Of a stretch of 64,000 nt of DNA, positions 61,701 to 64,000 are shown in pieces (position 1 is the first letter of the stretch; the number at the start of each line of letters is the position of its first letter). Source of the DNA: Dysidea avara (lineage: Eukaryota; Porifera; Demospongiae; Dictyoceratida; Dysideidae); NCBI RefSeq assembly GCF_963678975.1, contig NC_089278.1, positions 7,777,479 through 7,841,478 on the forward strand, in the 5' to 3' direction. The notes beneath the pieces were generated by a model. That model was not told the DNA's origin. It did no database searches and was given only the letters and a program-made list of their open reading frames with translations. The position numbers and the translations under genes were made by a program.

Positions 61701-63693
61701 TGCCATTCCACCACATATACAAAAACTTGTGACAACTTGTCATCATCGCAATCGTTCAAGCCAATTGTTACATTAATTCACCTGTTCTTCACACTGCTGT
61801 GACGCCATGACACGGCAGCAACTGGTCAGTTTCCTTGTCAAGGTGATTCTCTTCACTAGCACATCCATCTTCAGGAAGCAGCGATGGGGTGCTAGCTTTG
61901 ATTTCTCTTCAGCTCTTCAACAAAAAATACGTTTCGTTTTCTGCACTCATGTTAAGAATGAGTGACGATTTTAAAATGACATCTAATTCAATCCCACAAT
62001 AACTCCACCTATATGCCCATATAAAATGCTTTCATTTGCTAAGTTACTTAGAGGCCATGCCTTCAGATTTTCGTATTTTAAAAACCTTGGCTTTTGCCTT
62101 GGTTTTTAAATCCTCGTGTTAGGTCACTAACCCACACAAAATGCATAAAATAATGCATCATACCAAATGCCACTTGCCGACCATCCCAGTACCATAACCA
62201 GCTTTCTTCAGTTGAGCTGCAATAGTCGTTTCATTTAGTGGCAGACCTAGAAAAATGTATTGAAATAAATGTTGACCAAATACAATACTGAGCGATACAC
62301 AGTGCTTGAATACACATAATCAATCTACTACACATAAACACTACCAACCTCCCAGACCACCACACATTAGTACTCCTGGCCATATTCCAGTCCTAGATTG
62401 GTACCTTCCTGTTAGTAGTGATGCTCTACAATAAAATAAACATATAATCCATCGTGTAGTGCTAGAATTGTATCATACTTAACATTACTGTATTTAATAA
62501 TAGCAATGGTGATTAATTGTAGTTCTCTAATTCACTTCTATGTGTACAAGTTTATATTTAAGTATGGGTCATAGTAATTAAAAGCAAGGAAACAAGTCAT
62601 CTACACCTGCAACTATATTATAGTGGACATTTAATTCCTAATTTAGTCATAGGGATTAAATGTCCACTTGTAGCTGCAGGTGTAAATGCATGAACTTCCT
62701 TGTTTCCCGCAAATCCCCTGCAAACTATTTTTCAAAGAGATATATAATTGTTATAGATGAATCTACTAATATCTATTCTCTCACATTCTTGACTACTATA
62801 TTAGAGTACTTTAGTACAGAGTGACTGCTTTATTAGACTGTTTTGATTGTTTTAGAGGAGGATCCAGCAATGCTGCAAAGAAGCATTTTGGTACAAAATC
62901 CAGTCTGTATATACACACAATGGCCTACAGTGGTCATCCTTGTTCCCACTTTCTATTCCTATCTCATTAAAATTCTACATACCCGAGTTACTGTACACAT
63001 CATATATGTGTGTAATGTTACAAACATAACACATGTGTGGGTATGTACAACCAACCTAGATGGACTACACAGCGGAGCAGAAGAATAAAAGTTCATGAAC
63101 TTTAAACCTCCTTCAGCCATTTTATCCAGATTAGGTGTTGTTGAAGTAGGATGACCATAACATCCAAGATCTCCCCATCCAAGCTAAGAGCAAAAATGAA
63201 ATCAACAGGAGCACGATAGTGTTCATACATAAGTGTATAACTATGTGGCTGCTATTATAGGACTACCAGTAGTGTGTATTGGAAGCTTAAGTATACATAG
63301 CTAACCTAATTTAAACTCAATAACTTAACCACATACTTTTGATAGCTAAATGTATTTAATCAATATGACAAGAACAATTTGGCCAGTTGTCACTACAATT
63401 ATATTTTTTGAAACATACCAAAGAATTTAGTGTAAAGTAAGAATTGGTGCATATCACACCACAACCCACATTTGGGACAAAACTTCATAATAGCAGACAA
63501 AACTAATGTACTTTTAAAGTGTCACCATAAGTATACACTAGCTATAATTATTGTTTATGCTACACATCCAGTACTATAATATGGTCTAGTAAATACTTAC
63601 ATCATCAGCAAATAGCAGGATGATATTAGGCTTCTCCTGACCACTCACAAGAGCAACAAGTACACAAACAACAGTCACCACTTTAAGTGCCAT
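43748..63693 (-). CDS. ARSA: Arylsulfatase A homologue, 13 exons, 521 aa, secreted or lysosomal
   Basis: Exons from 5' to 3': 63601-63693, 63056-63183, 62349-62425, 62164-62246, 59257-59313, 55347-55428, 53837-53953, 51342-51600, 50837-50975, 49849-49965, 47664-47767, 46970-47135, 43748-43891. All are GT-AG and in phase (1566 nt). ARSA hydrolyses sulfate from sulfatide in lysosomes. A signal peptide ([18 protein letters not shown]) precedes [11 protein letters not shown], the metal-binding start. The signature [12 protein letters not shown] places the cysteine converted to formylglycine at residue 70 (human ARSA C69). [40 protein letters not shown] and the Cys-rich C-terminus ([13 protein letters not shown]) match ARSA rather than GALNS or ARSB. 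NET and NST glycosylation sites are present. Exon 8 contains a 51-nt intron-like insert; without it the protein is 504 aa, close to the human 507. Confidence 0.94.
43985..44145. repeat. Repeat family G, copy 1
   Basis: Shares words with 47850-48010 and 59866-60030 (GTGAAATCAAAGGTGGCAGC-like and CAATGATGTTAAT). The copies are diverged and boundaries uncertain. It lies in sequence just before ARSA intron 12's repeats, 5' of the last exon on the plus map. Confidence 0.5.
44300..44560 (+). repeat. Repeat family F, copy 1 (tRNA-like end)
   Basis: Matches 60130-60380 over its length (TTTGTAATACTCTAATA, CTTCTAATAGAA, CATTGGTAG words). The + strand end resembles a tRNA head in the better copy at 60 kb. 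Confidence 0.65.
44584..44740. mobile_element. Possible pogo/Tigger-like MITE
   Basis: Begins after TA with CAGTAGACTCGTTTATCCGA and contains an inverted counterpart (CACTTATCTGAGACA ... GTTCACTG), the pattern of Tigger-like termini. The right end is diverged. Confidence 0.45.
44842..45601 (-). mobile_element. 760-bp TIR element with gene-like open frames
   Basis: Inverted ends of about 36 bp (CCATAGATAATATACCCCCC and GGGGGGTATATTATCTATGG) are flanked by TTTGA on both sides (44837-44841, 45602-45606). Two minus frames lie inside. The first, 45339-45563, reads [20 protein letters not shown] onward with a hydrophobic segment ([20 protein letters not shown]). The second, 44975-45283, includes [20 protein letters not shown]. 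They share the word LEAHS. They look protein-like but match no transposase I know; capture of a host gene fragment is possible. It sits in ARSA intron 12. Confidence 0.75.
46011..46034. repeat. Poly(A) tract
   Basis: A run of about 24 adenines in ARSA intron 12, possibly the tail of an old retroposon; nothing upstream supports one. Confidence 0.9.
46100..46890. repeat. Nested repeat in ARSA intron 12
   Basis: Both flanks (46110-46215 and 46820-46885) are rich in the word TTCCAGTTCTAGAACTGGAAC and look like one element split by an insert running from CAGGGGCATATCTAG (about 46216) to CATGCCCCTG (about 46815). The insert's ends are inverted, hAT-like; clear target duplications were not found. 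Confidence 0.55.
47249..47432. mobile_element. 184-bp pogo-like MITE with TA duplication
   Basis: Termini CAGTGGAACCTCT and AGAGGTTCCACTG are perfect inverted repeats flanked by TA. The paired inner words (CTCTATTATGGACA, TCTATTATGTCC) extend the arms. This is a Tc1/mariner-pogo type end. In ARSA intron 11. Confidence 0.9.
47850..48010. repeat. Repeat family G, copy 2
   Basis: Diverged relative of 59866-60030 (TAAAATCAAAGGTGGCAGTT and following). Boundaries uncertain. Confidence 0.5.
48138..49080. mobile_element. TIR element, interrupted by a younger hAT
   Basis: Ends ACCGTATGACAACAAATATT and (rc) ACCATATATCAATTAAATTT run into repeated TTTGGCGA words on both sides, an inverted pair. The element is split by the insertion at 48511-48897. 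TA lies at the borders. In ARSA intron 10. Confidence 0.7.
48511..48897. mobile_element. 387-bp hAT-like element nested in another element
   Basis: Termini CAATGGTGTAGCTAGCC and CCTTAGCTATGCCACTG are inverted; flanking 8-mers are CGTGGAAC (48503-48510) and CTTGGAAC (48898-48905), matching at 7 of 8. No transposase. Confidence 0.85.
49324..49594. mobile_element. 270-bp TIR element related to the one at 21.3 kb
   Basis: Ends CAGGAGTGGCTCTAGG and CCTAGAGCCACCCTTG are inverted; TAACTC occurs at both borders (49319-49324, 49595-49600). The middle carries the CTCTAATAAAGCAGTCA motif and a segment shared with 21401-21600. Confidence 0.75.
50040..50340. repeat. Partial copy of repeat family B
   Basis: Words shared with family B: GGCATGGCACAAAATTTTAA, CTGACTGACTAATACCTTCAG and CGTAACTCAATAATCGCTGA. 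Both ends are missing. In ARSA intron 9. Confidence 0.6.
51437..51487 (-). other. ARSA: 51-nt in-frame intron-like segment (candidate exitron) in ARSA exon 8
   Basis: Within the open exon, after GDSL, comes GTGAGC and 51 nt later CTGAACAG followed by the codons for AELDWQVGQ. Splicing it out keeps the frame and gives [21 protein letters not shown], which matches the family without a gap (human ARSA: FGDSLMELDAAVG). Retaining it adds 17 residues ([17 protein letters not shown]). Confidence 0.6.
52148..52281. mobile_element. Foldback MITE, family H, copy 1
   Basis: Inverted arms: AGGGAAACAAGG at the left returns as CCTTGTTTCCCT at the right, with GGACATTTAATCCCTGATTC opposite its complement in the middle. 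A second copy is at 62586-62708. This copy directly abuts a family B body. Confidence 0.88.
52282..52975 (+). repeat. Repeat family B, copy 3
   Basis: Shares with 57691-58499 the start ATTACTATGACTGGTGA, the GAATGGGACACAA word, the ATGCCAAAAGGCAC word and the end ATACTGTATGAT. More diverged than copies 1 and 2, and lacking one of the two internal 155-bp units. The + frame at 52759-52983 lies inside it and is probably not a gene. In ARSA intron 7. Confidence 0.75.
54089..55039. mobile_element. 951-bp non-autonomous hAT element
   Basis: Starts CAGAGGCATAGCCAAGG and ends CTGGCTAGTTACGCCCCTG; flanking 8-mers TTTCTTGG (54081-54088) and TTTCTTGC (55040-55047) agree at 7 of 8. A long G run lies inside the left end. 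No transposase frame. In ARSA intron 6. Confidence 0.88.
55640..55765 (-). repeat. Possible tRNA-like (SINE) segment
   Basis: On the minus strand GGTACAGTGCTAATGC resembles an A box and GGGCTTGAATCCCC a B box at tRNA spacing. No second copy was found in the window and a cloverleaf was not confirmed, so a degraded tRNA gene or SINE are both possible. Confidence 0.35.
55909..56016. repeat. Short inverted repeat
   Basis: TAGACTTCAGACCACTTGGA and its imperfect complement (GTGGTTTGAAGTCTA) form arms of about 35 bp around an AT-rich centre. Probably a MITE remnant in ARSA intron 5. Confidence 0.55.
56922..57119 (-). other. Unassigned 65-codon open frame in ARSA intron 5
   Basis: The frame has a hydrophobic middle ([16 protein letters not shown]) and an N-glycosylation-like site, but no flanking splice signals or family match were recognised. 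Probably chance. Confidence 0.2.
57431..57690. mobile_element. Foldback element, family D, copy 2
   Basis: Second copy of the element at 12318-12586, with arms beginning CAACTAGAGTAGGGACCATA and the complement at the right. The interior words (CCATAACAGAAATGCACAGTA) correspond as well. Confidence 0.92.
57691..58499 (+). repeat. Repeat family B, copy 2
   Basis: Inverted in orientation relative to copy 1 but with the foldback at the same end. The internal unit of about 157 bp is duplicated (ATTGTCTGAAAAG at about 57797 and 57954). The right end is a hairpin ACAGTA/TACTGT at 58482-58499. The + frame at 57825-58244 lies inside it and is not a recognised protein. In ARSA intron 5. Confidence 0.87.
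58700..58840. repeat. Cluster of three dispersed CTCTATTAGA motifs
   Basis: GTGACTGCTCTATTAGAATC, TGACTGCTCTATTAGAGCAT and GTGACTGTTCTATTAGAATA occur within about 110 bp, two of them followed by CTCGATCTTT. Confidence 0.85.
59866..60050. repeat. Repeat family G, copy 3
   Basis: Best-preserved copy of the family also seen near 44.0 and 47.9 kb; contains GTGAAATCAAAGGTGGCAGC. In ARSA intron 4. Confidence 0.5.
60130..60420 (+). repeat. Repeat family F, copy 2, tRNA-derived end
   Basis: After the part shared with 44300-44560 comes GTGGTTCAGTGGTAAAGGGG (A-box-like) and, at tRNA spacing, CTGGTTCAAACCCTAAACC (B-box-like). This is a plausible tRNA-derived SINE head, distinct from the SINE at 14 kb. 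Confidence 0.65.
60421..62163. other. ARSA intron 4, remainder
   Basis: No strong feature. Near 61800-61905 the minus strand has an open stretch reading [20 protein letters not shown] then [15 protein letters not shown] and a stop; it looks protein-like but has no recognised family or splice borders. Confidence 0.3.
62586..62708. mobile_element. Foldback MITE, family H, copy 2
   Basis: Arms GGAAACAAG...CTTGTTTCC with GTGGACATTTAATTCCTAAT opposite its complement. Here it stands alone, without a family B body. In ARSA intron 2. Confidence 0.85.
63056..63183 (-). other. ARSA: ARSA exon 2, catalytic cysteine
   Basis: Encodes [20 protein letters not shown] through [10 protein letters not shown]; the TGT codon of the formylglycine-precursor cysteine is at 63067-63069. 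The Arg codon of CSPSR is split by the following intron (phase 2). Confidence 0.93.
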
Positions 63694-63794
63694 ACCAACC
63701 AGCTAGATAGATGCCAGACACACACATAATATTTGCACATTGAGTGTTATAATGAACTATCAAATTATTATGAGCAAAGAATGAGATATTACAT

Positions 63795-63836
63795 GCTACA
63801 AGAAATCATTTGCTACAAGAAATCATTTGCTACAAG
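63795..63836. repeat. Short tandem repeat, 17-bp unit x 2.5
   Basis: GCTACAAGAAATCATTT is repeated twice and begins a third time, about 100-140 bp upstream of the ARSA start codon on the minus strand, so within or next to its promoter. Confidence 0.9.
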
Positions 63837-64000
63837 TATATACAAGTGCACCAGGGCCGGAGCCCAGAGATTTTGAGTGTTCCAGCCATGCATGGACTAC
63901 AATGGAGGTCAAAGTTATGCACACTATTCAGTTTTTATTGATCTAATATGATCTTTAAATCAGAGATTATTTGCTTTTTATGTGATACTCAACTACATGT

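Overview
The window looks like nuclear DNA of an early-branching animal, most likely a sponge. The reasons are AT-rich sequence, multi-exon genes with GT-AG introns, a NACHT-LRR (NLR) gene with a degraded relative beside it, and a very dense load of short non-autonomous transposons. The sponge assignment is inference from gene style; no species is identified.

Layout. 1-2.1 kb: the last two exons of an unidentified + strand gene that enters from the left edge. 3.0-5.8 kb: broken NLR remnants, one LRR block on + facing an NLR pseudogene on -, whose NACHT exon is split by an 805-bp transposon with a flanking target duplication. 7.5-10.8 kb: an intact 1084-residue NLR on -. 11.5-21.7 kb: a repeat-rich block with composite foldback elements, tRNA-derived SINEs, a LINE 3' end, a 609-bp hairpin element with a 9-bp target duplication, and one isolated exon-like segment. 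21.7-30.1 kb: no confident coding sequence; a CpG-richer patch at 25.2-25.7 kb may be a promoter. 30.1-42.2 kb: a complete 17-exon neuron navigator (NAV/unc-53/sickie) homologue on +, 2022 residues, all exon phases consistent. 43.7-63.7 kb: a complete 13-exon arylsulfatase A homologue on -, 521 residues, convergent with NAV, its introns packed with hAT-like and other elements.

The genes do not form a pathway: innate sensing (NLR), microtubule plus-end guidance (NAV) and lysosomal sulfatide hydrolysis (ARSA) are ordinary neighbours on an animal chromosome. The most notable observations are a 51-nt in-frame intron-like segment inside the arylsulfatase exon 8, a Gly-to-Cys change in the NAV Walker A loop, an Asp-to-Asn change in the NLR Walker B, two otherwise different repeat families sharing a terminal hairpin with base changes that keep pairing, and a roughly 20-bp motif (ACTCTAATAGAACAGTCA) scattered in both orientations at more than a dozen places.

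All exon models were read by eye from splice signals, reading frame and family motifs; no alignment or transcript data were available.
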